This document shows positions 8,465 to 16,301 of a DNA stretch of 31,579 nt, piece after piece (position 1 is the stretch's first letter; every line of letters begins with the position of its first letter). The notes beneath the pieces are model-generated. The model did not search any database and was not told the DNA's origin. It saw only the letters and a program-made list of their open reading frames with translations. Made by a program: the position numbers and the translations under genes. Source of the DNA: Lachnospiraceae bacterium (GTDB lineage Bacteria > Bacillota_A > Clostridia > Lachnospirales > Lachnospiraceae). The DNA lies in the NCBI GenBank assembly GCA_028694115.1, contig JAQUUB010000050.1:1-31579 (forward strand), in the 5' to 3' direction.

Positions 8465-8780
8465 CGGCTGCAGGCACTCAGTAAACAGAATAACGTCCGC
8501 CAAGGGTCAATTGGTGCTGGATTACAGGAGTGCTCTCTAATACAAGACAAAGCAGAGCGAAGTCGCTAAGACATTTTTTATAGGGCATGACCCTGATTAG
8601 GAGCAAGAGCGACACCCAAAGCTATGAGTAGGCTGGACGAAGGAATTTAGGACCTGACTTTCGGGTTAGATGATCCTGTTAGACATGAGAGGTTAGCAGC
8701 CATAGGGAAACAATGGGTACACATTTCGCCTTCATAAAAAAGATGACGTTTCATTTTGTGTGCTCATCTTCCAAGAAAAC
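8465..8780 (+). ncRNA. Candidate bridge/seek RNA region of IS110-family copy 1, and the rest of the gap before the permease
   Basis: Noncoding 3' part of the element. It matches the 3' region of copy 2 at several places, including GACGTCC (8494-8500), ACGAAGGAATT (8637-8647 against 31133-31143) and GACATGRGAGGTTAG (about 8682-8696). Two stretches match the left end of the element: ACAGGAGTGCTCT (8524-8536) can pair with all 13 bases of GGAGCATTCCTGT if two G-U/T wobbles are allowed, and TAGGAGCA (8598-8605) is identical to 7073-7080. These are the sort of guides that IS110-family bridge or seek RNAs use to recognise DNA. From about 8781 to 8922 I see only AT-rich sequence leading to a weak ribosome site (AGAGAG) for the permease. 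Confidence 0.5.
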
Positions 8781-8922
8781 AGACACTTTGCAATAGAAAA
8801 GATGTGTTTTTCGCTCATAAAGCTGCTTAGTCAAAGTAAAGAAACTTTTAAATCAATTGCTCAAAGTGGCTAAAATAAAGACATTTTTGTGCAAAATAAA
8901 TAAGAAAGTATAGAGAGAAAAA

Positions 8923-9804
8923 ATGAAAAGTTGGAAAGATAAAATTGCGCCATATGTATTTTTAACACCATGGCTTCTTGGCTTTGTGTTATTGACTTTA
9001 TTGCCCATGGCCATGTCGTTATATTTTTCTTTTACAAATTATAATTTATTAAGTCCACCAAAGTTTATTGGGCTGGCAAATTATACAAAAATGTTTACCA
9101 CAGATCTACATTTTTTGAATGCTGTGAAAGTAACCTTTGTATATGTGCTGATTTCAGTACCACTGCAGCTTATTGCATCTCTGGTGCTGGCCATTATATT
9201 AAATAAAGGTGTGTCAGGATTATCTTTTTTTAGAGCATGTTTTTATGTCCCTTCCCTCTTGGGAGGAAGTGTGGCAATTTCAATTTTGTGGAGACAGATT
9301 TTTGGAATGGAGGGACTTCTGAATCAGGCACTGCAGGCATTGGGAATCAATTCAACTATAAGCTGGGTTGCAAATCCCCATACTGCAGTATGGACACTGA
9401 TTATTCTTCGTGTATGGCAATTTGGATCACCGATGATCATCTTTTTAGCAGCAATCAAACAGATTCCGTCGGAGATGCTGGAGGCGGCTTCCATTGACGG
9501 TGCGGACAGAATGCAGCGCATTTTCAAGATTGTCCTTCCAATGATATCACCAATTATTCTGTTTAATCTGATTATGCAGATTATCAGTGCTTTCAAAGTA
9601 TTTACGGAGTCCTATATCATCAGTGGCGGAAACGGTGGCGTGTTGGATAGTCTGTTATTCTACACACTTCACATCTTCAATGAAGGATTTGGCAAGATGA
9701 GAATGGGCTATGCAAGTGCATTGGCATGGTTTTTAGTTTTCTTAATGTGTGTGGTAACCGGACTGATCTTTGTGATGTCAAAAAAATTTGTACATTATGA
9801 ATAA
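8923..9804 (+). CDS. Sugar ABC transporter permease, MalF/UgpA type, module 1
   Basis: 293 residues with about six membrane-spanning segments, starting with APYVFLTPWLLGFVLLTLLP as in CUT1 permeases of the LacF/UgpA group. The EAA loop that docks on the ATPase is at about 187-205 (EAASIDGADRMQRIFKIVLP). It would pair with the next gene product to form the channel for the lipoprotein at 5650. The natural operon neighbour upstream is that lipoprotein; an IS element of about 1.7 kb now intervenes, so expression may depend on read-through or on a promoter inside or after the IS. The ribosome site is weak (AGAGAG). No ABC ATPase gene is present in the window. Confidence 0.92.
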   Translation: MKSWKDKIAPYVFLTPWLLGFVLLTLLPMAMSLYFSFTNYNLLSPPKFIGLANYTKMFTTDLHFLNAVKVTFVYVLISVPLQLIASLVLAIILNKGVSGLSFFRACFYVPSLLGGSVAISILWRQIFGMEGLLNQALQALGINSTISWVANPHTAVWTLIILRVWQFGSPMIIFLAAIKQIPSEMLEAASIDGADRMQRIFKIVLPMISPIILFNLIMQIISAFKVFTESYIISGGNGGVLDSLLFYTLHIFNEGFGKMRMGYASALAWFLVFLMCVVTGLIFVMSKKFVHYE

Positions 9805-9817
9805 TAGGAGTAACACG

Positions 9818-10657
9818 ATGAAAAAAGAAAAAAATATAGCATTAATAAAATTTATAGTCTTGTTGGTGTTTTCCCTTATTGTTCTGTATCCTCTCGCTTG
9901 GATGATCATGAGTTCTTTTAAACAGGAATCAACTGTGTTCACAGATTTGGGAATTATTCCCAAGCAATTTACACTGGAAAACTATATCGTTGGCTGGCAG
10001 TCAAATGGAAGAACTACTTTTACAACCTATTTTAAGAACTCTATCTTCTTTGCAGTATTGTGCGTTATTGGTAATCTGATTTCCTGTACGTTGACGGCAT
10101 ATGCGTTGGCAAGACTCAAATTCAGGGGAAATAAGATTTGTTTTGCCTTGATGATGATGACGATGATGCTGCCACAACATGCAATCATCGTACCTCAATA
10201 TGTATACTTTTTTAAATTGGGATGGTTGGACTCGTTTTTGCCGATTGTGATTCCAAAGTTTTTGGCAACGGACGCCTTTTTCATTTATTTGATCATGCAA
10301 TTTATACGAGGCATACCGAGAGATTTAGATGAAGCGGCAATTGTGGACGGATGCAGTACTTATACAGTATTTTCAAAAATTATTTTGCCGTTATGTAAGC
10401 CGGCACTTGTTACAACCACGATTTTTACATTTATGTGGTCGTGGAATGATTTTTTCACACAGAATATTTATCTGCGTACAGCAGCCAACTATACCGTAAC
10501 ATTAGGACTAAGAATGTTTGTGGATCCAACAGCGAAGAGTGCATATGGAGCGATGTTCGCTATGTCGACTATATCAATTGTACCAATTCTGATCTTATTT
10601 ATAATTTTCCAGAAACAGCTCGTAGAAGGCGTTGCTACAAGTGGATTGAAAGGATAA
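9818..10657 (+). CDS. Sugar ABC transporter permease, MalG/UgpE type, module 1
   Basis: 279 residues from the chosen start, with about six membrane segments and the EAA loop near residue 171 (DEAAIVDGCSTYTVFSKIILP). It ends in a typical family tail (QKQLVEGVATSGLKG). I chose ATG 9818 because ATAGGAG lies seven bases before it and it gives the usual short basic N-terminus MKKEK. An upstream ATG at 9788 would overlap the previous gene and has no ribosome site. It is the partner of the permease ending at 9804, and its stop is four bases before the next gene, so the genes are translated together. Confidence 0.92.
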   Translation: MKKEKNIALIKFIVLLVFSLIVLYPLAWMIMSSFKQESTVFTDLGIIPKQFTLENYIVGWQSNGRTTFTTYFKNSIFFAVLCVIGNLISCTLTAYALARLKFRGNKICFALMMMTMMLPQHAIIVPQYVYFFKLGWLDSFLPIVIPKFLATDAFFIYLIMQFIRGIPRDLDEAAIVDGCSTYTVFSKIILPLCKPALVTTTIFTFMWSWNDFFTQNIYLRTAANYTVTLGLRMFVDPTAKSAYGAMFAMSTISIVPILILFIIFQKQLVEGVATSGLKG

Positions 10658-10661
10658 AAAT

Positions 10662-11462
10662 ATGATTCAGTTAGCGGTTTCGTCACTTACATATGAAGGA
10701 TTTAAAGATACATATTATGATACGCTTTTTTCGAATATGGTGGAAGATGGGTATCGAAATGTTGAATTCAATTGCTGGTATGCTGGTTCTCTTTCCCCTG
10801 AAAAAATTAGATACATGAAGCAGCAGTGTACAGATAGAGGAATCAAACCTATTGCTCTTCATGTGTCCGGATTCGGAGGTCATTCTTCAGAGATTCTCAC
10901 TTTCAGCACCGCTCATAAAATGCGTGCAATAGAGGCCGCATTAGTGCTTGGGTGTAACCGGGTGGTGGCATCTGCAGTGGATGATTGTGAAAGTTTAGAT
11001 GAGATTATAAGGCAGCTTGAGTGCATAGAGAAAATAGCATGTGATTATCAGGTTTATATCTCTTTGGAAAATCATTGTAGGAATAAATTGGCGGTCAGCG
11101 AAGACTATAAATATATTTTTGATAGAATTAACAGCCCGTATTTTGGAGTCTGTCTGGATGGTGGACATCTCGAAGCGGCCGGAGAGCGAATTGACACTTT
11201 TATTGAGAAGTTATTTTCAAAAATCAATCATCTTCATTTAAAGGAGAATAGTGTTTTTGGAGAGAAAACATTTTGCAAGTTTGGAGAAGGAACAACGGAT
11301 AATATCGAGATGATCCGGAGCATGGCAAAGAGAGGATATCAGGGATATATGTCTGTAGAATTATCACCGGAAATTGGAGAAAATGGCCAGTCAGTTCTGT
11401 TTCAGAGGGATGACAGAGTAAAACCGGTAAAAATGTTTGGTTCATTGGAGAGGGAAAAATGA
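10662..11462 (+). CDS. Sugar phosphate isomerase/epimerase family (xylose-isomerase-like TIM barrel), first copy
   Basis: 266 residues with the AP_endonuc_2/xylose-isomerase-like TIM-barrel pattern. Probable metal ligands are the glutamate in ISLENH, the aspartate and histidine in CLDGGH, the histidine in HLHLKE and the late glutamate in MSVELS. The family includes 3-keto sugar and inosose isomerases and dehydratases, and also C-glycoside-cleaving enzymes, so the exact reaction is open. Its stop overlaps the start of the Gfo/Idh/MocA gene by four bases, and it lies four bases after the permease gene. Pairing with a Gfo/Idh/MocA oxidoreductase suggests work on an oxidised (keto) sugar. It is only distantly similar to the second TIM-barrel protein at 12443. 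Confidence 0.83.
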   Translation: MIQLAVSSLTYEGFKDTYYDTLFSNMVEDGYRNVEFNCWYAGSLSPEKIRYMKQQCTDRGIKPIALHVSGFGGHSSEILTFSTAHKMRAIEAALVLGCNRVVASAVDDCESLDEIIRQLECIEKIACDYQVYISLENHCRNKLAVSEDYKYIFDRINSPYFGVCLDGGHLEAAGERIDTFIEKLFSKINHLHLKENSVFGEKTFCKFGEGTTDNIEMIRSMAKRGYQGYMSVELSPEIGENGQSVLFQRDDRVKPVKMFGSLEREK

Positions 11463-12439
11463 AAGCATTAATTATTGGAGCAGGGGGAATTGCTCATCAT
11501 CACATCAAATCATTAATGAAATTGAATGTCGAAATATATGGGGTTTACGATATCAGAGAGGAAAATGCAAAAAAATTAGCAGAAACCTATCTGACCCATG
11601 TAGTCACTGATCTAGACACTGCATTACAAGAGGCGGATATTGTATATCTTTTGACACCGCCATCCACAAGACTGGATTATGTGAGAAAAATAGCCGTTTA
11701 TAATAAACCGCTTTTTATGGAGAAACCAGTGGCGGTATCCATAAGTGATGCACTGGCAATGGAGATGATATTAGAGGAAAACAATATGATTGCTATGGTC
11801 GGATTCACGCAGCGGTTTCGAAAAGGTTATCAAAAACTGCAGACGCTTCTGGAAGCAGGAACCCTTGGAGAAATTGTTCAGGCTTTTGTTGTCCGAATGG
11901 GTCCGGGGCCGGGATATACTGGAACACTGGAGGACAGCTGGCGCACAGACAGAAAATATGTTTGTGGGATGGCCATTGAGTCACTTTCTCATGATATTGA
12001 TTTTATGCAGTCTTTGGCAGGTGAAATAACAATAGTAGAGGGGCAGGTAAAAGGAACTGTTTCTTCCCTTCCACAGTTTGACAATAATGCAGATGCTGTG
12101 CTCTGCTTTAAAGATGGGGCGATTGGAACGATTACCTGCAGTTGGAGCAGCGCAGTTGCTTATAACGTGAAAGGAATAATTGGTACCAAAGGAACAGCAA
12201 TTTTAAGCGGTGAAGACATATGGGATAATACGGTTTTCACATGGGAAACCAAAGACGGAAAGGAAGAGAAAGAAAGCCTGGATGATATATTCCAGGCAGG
12301 AGAAGGATACCTGGAAGAAAGTCGGTATTTCCTGAGTTGTATCTTAAAAGGACAGAAGCCAGTATGCGATATGACAACCGGACGAAAAGCATTGGAGGTC
12401 TCCCATGCTATTTTGGATACTTCACAGAAAAGAGGTTAA
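11459..12439 (+). CDS. Gfo/Idh/MocA-family oxidoreductase
   Basis: 326 residues. The N-terminal Rossmann fold has the nucleotide motif GAGGIA (residues 7-12) and the family signature EKP at 88-90. The C-terminal domain has the usual substrate-side histidine-aspartate pair in SLSHDIDF (H178, D179). These enzymes oxidise or reduce hydroxyls of sugars, inositols or glycosides with NAD(P). The start codon overlaps the stop of the TIM-barrel gene (ATGA), and a second TIM-barrel gene follows three bases after its stop, so the three are translationally coupled. The context favours oxidation of a sugar ring followed by isomerisation or elimination. Substrate and preferred cofactor cannot be told. Confidence 0.9.
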   Translation: MKALIIGAGGIAHHHIKSLMKLNVEIYGVYDIREENAKKLAETYLTHVVTDLDTALQEADIVYLLTPPSTRLDYVRKIAVYNKPLFMEKPVAVSISDALAMEMILEENNMIAMVGFTQRFRKGYQKLQTLLEAGTLGEIVQAFVVRMGPGPGYTGTLEDSWRTDRKYVCGMAIESLSHDIDFMQSLAGEITIVEGQVKGTVSSLPQFDNNADAVLCFKDGAIGTITCSWSSAVAYNVKGIIGTKGTAILSGEDIWDNTVFTWETKDGKEEKESLDDIFQAGEGYLEESRYFLSCILKGQKPVCDMTTGRKALEVSHAILDTSQKRG

Positions 12440-12442
12440 AGA

Positions 12443-13318
12443 ATGGATTATGGAATTTGTTTGACGGCGGTGTATCCGCAGGCAATTGAGGACAGTGAAC
12501 TTTTGATCAGTCTAATCCGAAAAGTGGCCGGAGACAAATTATTTCAATGCGTGGAGTACTATTTCGAAGGCAGCATAGAGGAAGAAATAAAAATACATGA
12601 GGTTATAAAGGAATGTGGACTGTCTTCCGTTTACCTGGCAGGATTTGAAATAAAAAGAGGCAAATGGTCGATTACGGCAAGCGATGAACAACAGCGTAGA
12701 GATGCAGTAGAACTTTTGAAAAAACAATATGAACATGCATGCCGACTTGGGGCGGACAAAGTAGTGATTCTGAGTGGTCCGGTGGAAGAAAATGTGCCGG
12801 AGGAAAAGGTTGTGGAACAAGCCAGAAGATCACTGCAGGAGATCGATATATTTTGTACAGAAATAATACCGGAAATAGCATTGGAATTCTTTCCTACAAA
12901 ACGAGAACCTTTTCTGGCATTGGGTAATACAGAAATGGTTAAAAAAGTATATGAACACACAGACTGGAAACACATAGGTATCACGTTTGATACAAGTCAT
13001 GTGGCACAGATTGGTGAAGATGTGGTGACAAGTTTTAGAACACTTATGCCATGGACACATCATTTACATTTGGCTAATTCCATGTCGGCAGACAAAACAA
13101 GTCCTTTATATGGGGATAAGCATCCACTGTTTACTCTGGAGAATGGAGATTTTTCAGTAGAGCAGATTAAAACAGTGTATCGGCAGTTGCAGGAGGAAGG
13201 CCTTCTTAAAAATGTTGAGATCTGTTCCGTGGAAGTAATCAGCAGAGGGGACGAGGAGAGTTACTATACAGAAATTGTGCAAGAGGCAAGTACCATTTGG
13301 GAGAGGAGAAACGGATGA
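12443..13318 (+). CDS. Sugar phosphate isomerase/epimerase family (xylose-isomerase-like TIM barrel), second copy
   Basis: 291 residues of the same TIM-barrel superfamily as the gene at 10662 but clearly divergent. Recognisable strand-end motifs are the glutamate of EIALEFFPTK, the aspartate and histidine of ITFDTSHVA, the paired histidines of HHLHLAN, and the late SVEVIS. The long unconserved loops differ from the first copy, which suggests a different substrate or a successive step rather than a redundant copy. The ribosome site AGAGG lies inside the end of the Gfo/Idh/MocA gene. Its stop overlaps the start of the dehydrogenase gene by four bases. Confidence 0.8.
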   Translation: MDYGICLTAVYPQAIEDSELLISLIRKVAGDKLFQCVEYYFEGSIEEEIKIHEVIKECGLSSVYLAGFEIKRGKWSITASDEQQRRDAVELLKKQYEHACRLGADKVVILSGPVEENVPEEKVVEQARRSLQEIDIFCTEIIPEIALEFFPTKREPFLALGNTEMVKKVYEHTDWKHIGITFDTSHVAQIGEDVVTSFRTLMPWTHHLHLANSMSADKTSPLYGDKHPLFTLENGDFSVEQIKTVYRQLQEEGLLKNVEICSVEVISRGDEESYYTEIVQEASTIWERRNG

Positions 13319-14352
13319 AAGCGATATGTAAAACAAAACGAGAAGCAGGAGTAGAGCTCTGTGAAATTCCAATGCCGAAAATCAACAGAGATGAGGTATT
13401 GATTAAAATAAAGTGTGCAGCACTTTGTAATTCCGATGTGGAAGTATATCAATATACACCACTTGTGGCAAAAGCAAACTATGATCTTCCATTTGTGATG
13501 GGACATGAGTTCGCGGGAGAAATTGTAGAAGTTGGCGAGGCAGTACAGGGATTTGCTATTGGAGACAAGGTTGCTGCAGAAACACATATTCCATGCGGTT
13601 ATTGTGAAACCTGTCGAGGCGGACATCAGCATATCTGTGGTAATCATATGGGCGTTTTAGGCAGAACTGTAGATGGCTGTTTTGCAGAATACATAAAACT
13701 TCACCAGAAGGCACTGATCAAACTTCCTGAAAATATTTCTTATGAAGAAGGATCCGTTTTTGAACCATTTGCAACTGCGGTGCATGCAGTTGCAAAAGCA
13801 CAGCCAATGGGAAAAACAATGCTAATCTGTGGTACAGGAACTATCGGACAAATGGCGGTACTTGCTGCAAAGCTTATGGGGGCTGTGAAAATATTTGCTA
13901 ATGATATTAGTGATGAAAAGCTTGTGAGAGCAAAAGAATTTGGTGCAGATGTTTTGATAAATGGTATGAAAGAGAATCTCACAGAAGTGGTTTTGAGAGA
14001 AACAAATGGATACGGTGTAGACACGATTCTGGATTTTACCGGAAATGAAAAGGTAATCAATCAATGTGTGGAAGTAGCGAAGATTGCAGGAACTATCGTA
14101 CATATTGGAATGGTTGGAAAACCGCTTACCTATCAGAACTTTATGTATGGTGTGGTATACAAGGAACTGAATATTTCCGGAATCTATGGACGTGAAATGC
14201 ATACCACCTGGCAGCAGGTGAATAATCTTTTGGAAACCGGGAAAATCGATTTGCACAAATTTGTAACAAAGAAAATGAAACTGGAAGAGTTTGATCAGGC
14301 GGTTGAGGAATTCATAAATTATTCCGGAAGAATTGTTTTTGAGAATGACTAG
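13315..14352 (+). CDS. Zinc-dependent alcohol dehydrogenase (MDR superfamily), copy 1
   Basis: 345 residues of the medium-chain dehydrogenase type (sorbitol, threonine or sugar-alcohol dehydrogenase-like). Catalytic zinc ligands are C38 (ALCNSD) and H64/E65 (GHE). The structural zinc site is intact at C94, C97, C100 and C108. The Rossmann motif is GTGTIG (173-178). I chose ATG 13315, which overlaps the previous stop, over an upstream ATG at 13297 because GAGAGGAG precedes it properly and the paralogue at 22574 begins with the same MKAICKTK. By my rough count the two paralogues are about 84% identical in protein, with most DNA changes silent. It is the last gene of module 1 before a hairpin terminator. 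Confidence 0.9.
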   Translation: MKAICKTKREAGVELCEIPMPKINRDEVLIKIKCAALCNSDVEVYQYTPLVAKANYDLPFVMGHEFAGEIVEVGEAVQGFAIGDKVAAETHIPCGYCETCRGGHQHICGNHMGVLGRTVDGCFAEYIKLHQKALIKLPENISYEEGSVFEPFATAVHAVAKAQPMGKTMLICGTGTIGQMAVLAAKLMGAVKIFANDISDEKLVRAKEFGADVLINGMKENLTEVVLRETNGYGVDTILDFTGNEKVINQCVEVAKIAGTIVHIGMVGKPLTYQNFMYGVVYKELNISGIYGREMHTTWQQVNNLLETGKIDLHKFVTKKMKLEEFDQAVEEFINYSGRIVFEND

Positions 14353-14368
14353 TCGAAAATACTTATAC

Positions 14369-14405
14369 GAAACTTATATGTTCCCCAATGGGACGTATAA
14401 GTTTC
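14369..14405 (+). terminator. Inverted repeat ending module 1
   Basis: GAAACTTATA (14369-14378) pairs with TATAAGTTTC (14396-14405), and the inner GTTCCC/GGGA bases extend the stem. It lies 17 bases after the dehydrogenase stop and just before the promoter of the next operon. The T-run is poor, so it could also act as an operator, but a terminator is the simpler reading. Confidence 0.65.
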
Positions 14406-14421
14406 ATTGGTTAAAACGAAA

Positions 14422-14450
14422 TTGACAGCCACCGTTTATCTTGTTATAAT
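14422..14450 (+). promoter_or_regulatory. Perfect-consensus sigma-A promoter of the two-component operon
   Basis: TTGACA (14422-14427) and TATAAT (14445-14450) with a 17-bp spacer, an exact match to the vegetative consensus. TGTACA follows directly (14451-14456), near the expected start of transcription. Such a strong promoter without an obvious operator suggests the sensor kinase and regulator are made constitutively. Confidence 0.9.
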
Positions 14451-14516
14451 TGTACATTCAAAAGAAATTATACACGAAGAAAATTGTGCAGAAATGCTAT
14501 ATATTGGGGAACATAT

Positions 14517-16301
14517 ATGTTAAAAACAATAAAAAGAAGATTGATTGCATACTTTTCTATAGCATTTTTAACGGTATCGTTGGCTATTTGCTGTTATTAT
14601 TTTTATATGAATTATCGTATTCAGGAAGAGGAATTAATCCAGAATGTAACCAATAATATTGACTATTTTCAAAGTAATATCAATAAAATGCTAATGCGTT
14701 GTGAGCAGTTTTCAGACAAGATTTATTATGATAACAATATAGCAAAAGTGTTGATAAGAAAGTATGTGCCGGAAAAATCATATTACAATATTGACCGGGA
14801 TCTGGTAGATGCAATCGGTGACATATCATTGTATCTGGATAATGATATCATTGCAAAGTATATCCGTGGGATGATCATCAAAGGCAACAATGGGGAGGTC
14901 ATTAAATATGGTGAAGATGCAGATTACGTCAATGTAAGTGAACTTGAAAGCATGGAATGGTTTCGGGAAAATAAAACCAATAATTATGTGGAATGGTTAC
15001 CCATGATTGAAAACACTTCTAAAGTCAGCAAAATCAAATATCAGATTCCCATTGCCAGACAGATTATCACTTCCTATACATATAAATCTATTGGCTGGCA
15101 GTTTATCTCTATTTCACCTTCTATCATAAGAGATACGGTAGAGGATTATGAACTGCAAAATGATGATATTTTACTCATCTATGATAGTGATTACAATTGC
15201 ATGTATAGCAATAAAACAGAATTATTCGGAACAAATCTGGAAGACACGATTTCCGCCTGGGGAGAGAACAGAAGAGTTAATTATAATGATCAGACATGGT
15301 TTATGGTGAAAAATCATTCCGAGTATTCCGGAATTACAATCGTGCAGCTGATTGATTATAAGGTATTTCGGAAACAGATTGATTTGCTGATAAAGTCTAC
15401 ATCTGTAGTGATACTCATTGTTTTAATTGTTATTTTTTCTATGACAATTGTTCTTTCCAATAGTCTTACAAAGCCTATTTCCAGGATTACCGGAAAAATG
15501 AAACTCATCTCAAAGGGAGATTTTACCGTTGATAAATCATTAGAAGGAGACGATGAGATTGGAACTTTGGGACAAGGAATTAATAAACTTGCACAGAGTG
15601 TAGATCTCCTCATGAAGCAGATCCGCGAGGAGGAGGCTAAGAAAAAAGAATTGGAGTATAAAACACTTCAAAGTCAGATTAATCCACATTTTGTCTATAA
15701 TGTTTTGAATTCTGTTCGTATTATGGCGAAACTTCAAGGTGCAGACAGTGTGTGTACAATGGTAGAAAATTTTGGTGAACTGCTGAAAGAAGTCAGCAAA
15801 GGAGTGGATGATAAGATTCCTCTGGAAAAAGAATTCGAACTAACAGAACGATATGTATATCTTCAGAAGATACGAAAGAAAGGATTAATCAGAACAGAGT
15901 ATGAAATAGAAAAAGGATGTGAAAAATGTCTGATTATTAAATTCCTTTTACAGCCGCTTGTGGAGAATGCTATTTTGCATGGATTCGAAGGAAAAAAAGG
16001 AATGGAATTTATTCATATCAGTGCACATCGATCGGGTGATGATCTGCTGATCCTGATTCACGATAACGGACGGGGAATGACAGAAGAAGATATTGCCGGG
16101 CTTTTTGAATCAAATAGTGATGAAAAAGTGCAGTATAATAAAGTTGGTGTGAAAAATATTCAGGAAAGAATACAGCTTCTCTATGGTCCACAGTATGGCC
16201 TGACTTATGAAAGTAAAGTTGACGAATATACAATCGTAAAGGTGATTTTACCATTTGAAGTGGAAAGAGGTGAAGACAATGTTCAAATTAGTACTGATTG
16301 A
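14517..16301 (+). CDS. Sensor histidine kinase, YesM/LytS type
   Basis: 594 residues from the chosen start. A first membrane segment at about 10-31 and a second at about 295-318 enclose a large extracytoplasmic sensing domain. Then come a HAMP linker, the histidine-kinase box QINPHFVYNVLNS (phosphorylated residue probably H391), and an ATPase domain with VENAILHGF (about 481-489), DNGRGM (about 515) and a late GVKNIQERI. I chose ATG 14517 because GGGGA lies six bases before it and it gives a compact basic N-terminus. The upstream ATG 14484 would add 11 residues with no clear ribosome site. The gene overlaps the response regulator by about 20 bases. YesM/YesN pairs commonly control sugar ABC importers, and this one lies between two of them. 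Confidence 0.93.
   Translation: MLKTIKRRLIAYFSIAFLTVSLAICCYYFYMNYRIQEEELIQNVTNNIDYFQSNINKMLMRCEQFSDKIYYDNNIAKVLIRKYVPEKSYYNIDRDLVDAIGDISLYLDNDIIAKYIRGMIIKGNNGEVIKYGEDADYVNVSELESMEWFRENKTNNYVEWLPMIENTSKVSKIKYQIPIARQIITSYTYKSIGWQFISISPSIIRDTVEDYELQNDDILLIYDSDYNCMYSNKTELFGTNLEDTISAWGENRRVNYNDQTWFMVKNHSEYSGITIVQLIDYKVFRKQIDLLIKSTSVVILIVLIVIFSMTIVLSNSLTKPISRITGKMKLISKGDFTVDKSLEGDDEIGTLGQGINKLAQSVDLLMKQIREEEAKKKELEYKTLQSQINPHFVYNVLNSVRIMAKLQGADSVCTMVENFGELLKEVSKGVDDKIPLEKEFELTERYVYLQKIRKKGLIRTEYEIEKGCEKCLIIKFLLQPLVENAILHGFEGKKGMEFIHISAHRSGDDLLILIHDNGRGMTEEDIAGLFESNSDEKVQYNKVGVKNIQERIQLLYGPQYGLTYESKVDEYTIVKVILPFEVERGEDNVQISTD

Larger units (their letters stand above)
7075..8790 (+). mobile_element. 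IS110-family insertion sequence, copy 1 (right end approximate)
   Basis: The element sits between a binding-protein gene and its permeases. The left end is placed at GGAGCATTCCTGT (7075-7087) because the same 13 bases occur at the matching end of the second copy (30268-30280). Then come a leader of about 100 bases, a DEDD-type transposase interrupted by one stop codon, and a noncoding 3' region of about 300 bases resembling that of copy 2. The right end is placed near 8790, where similarity to copy 2 fades; the true edge could lie anywhere up to about 8900. IS110-family elements usually make no target duplication and none is evident. Noncoding RNA downstream of the transposase points to the IS1111 branch. 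With a broken transposase the copy is probably immobile unless complemented. Confidence 0.75.

Noticed and set aside
8524..8536. ACAGGAGTGCTCT as the right-end terminal inverted repeat of the IS
   Set aside because: Similarity between the two IS copies continues for more than 200 bases beyond it, so it lies inside the element. Not fully excluded.
10662..13318. Known C-glycoside deglycosidase (Dgp-type) cluster
   Set aside because: Gfo/Idh/MocA plus TIM-barrel genes are suggestive, but I see no gene for the small beta-type partner (DUF6379) of those enzymes in the window.
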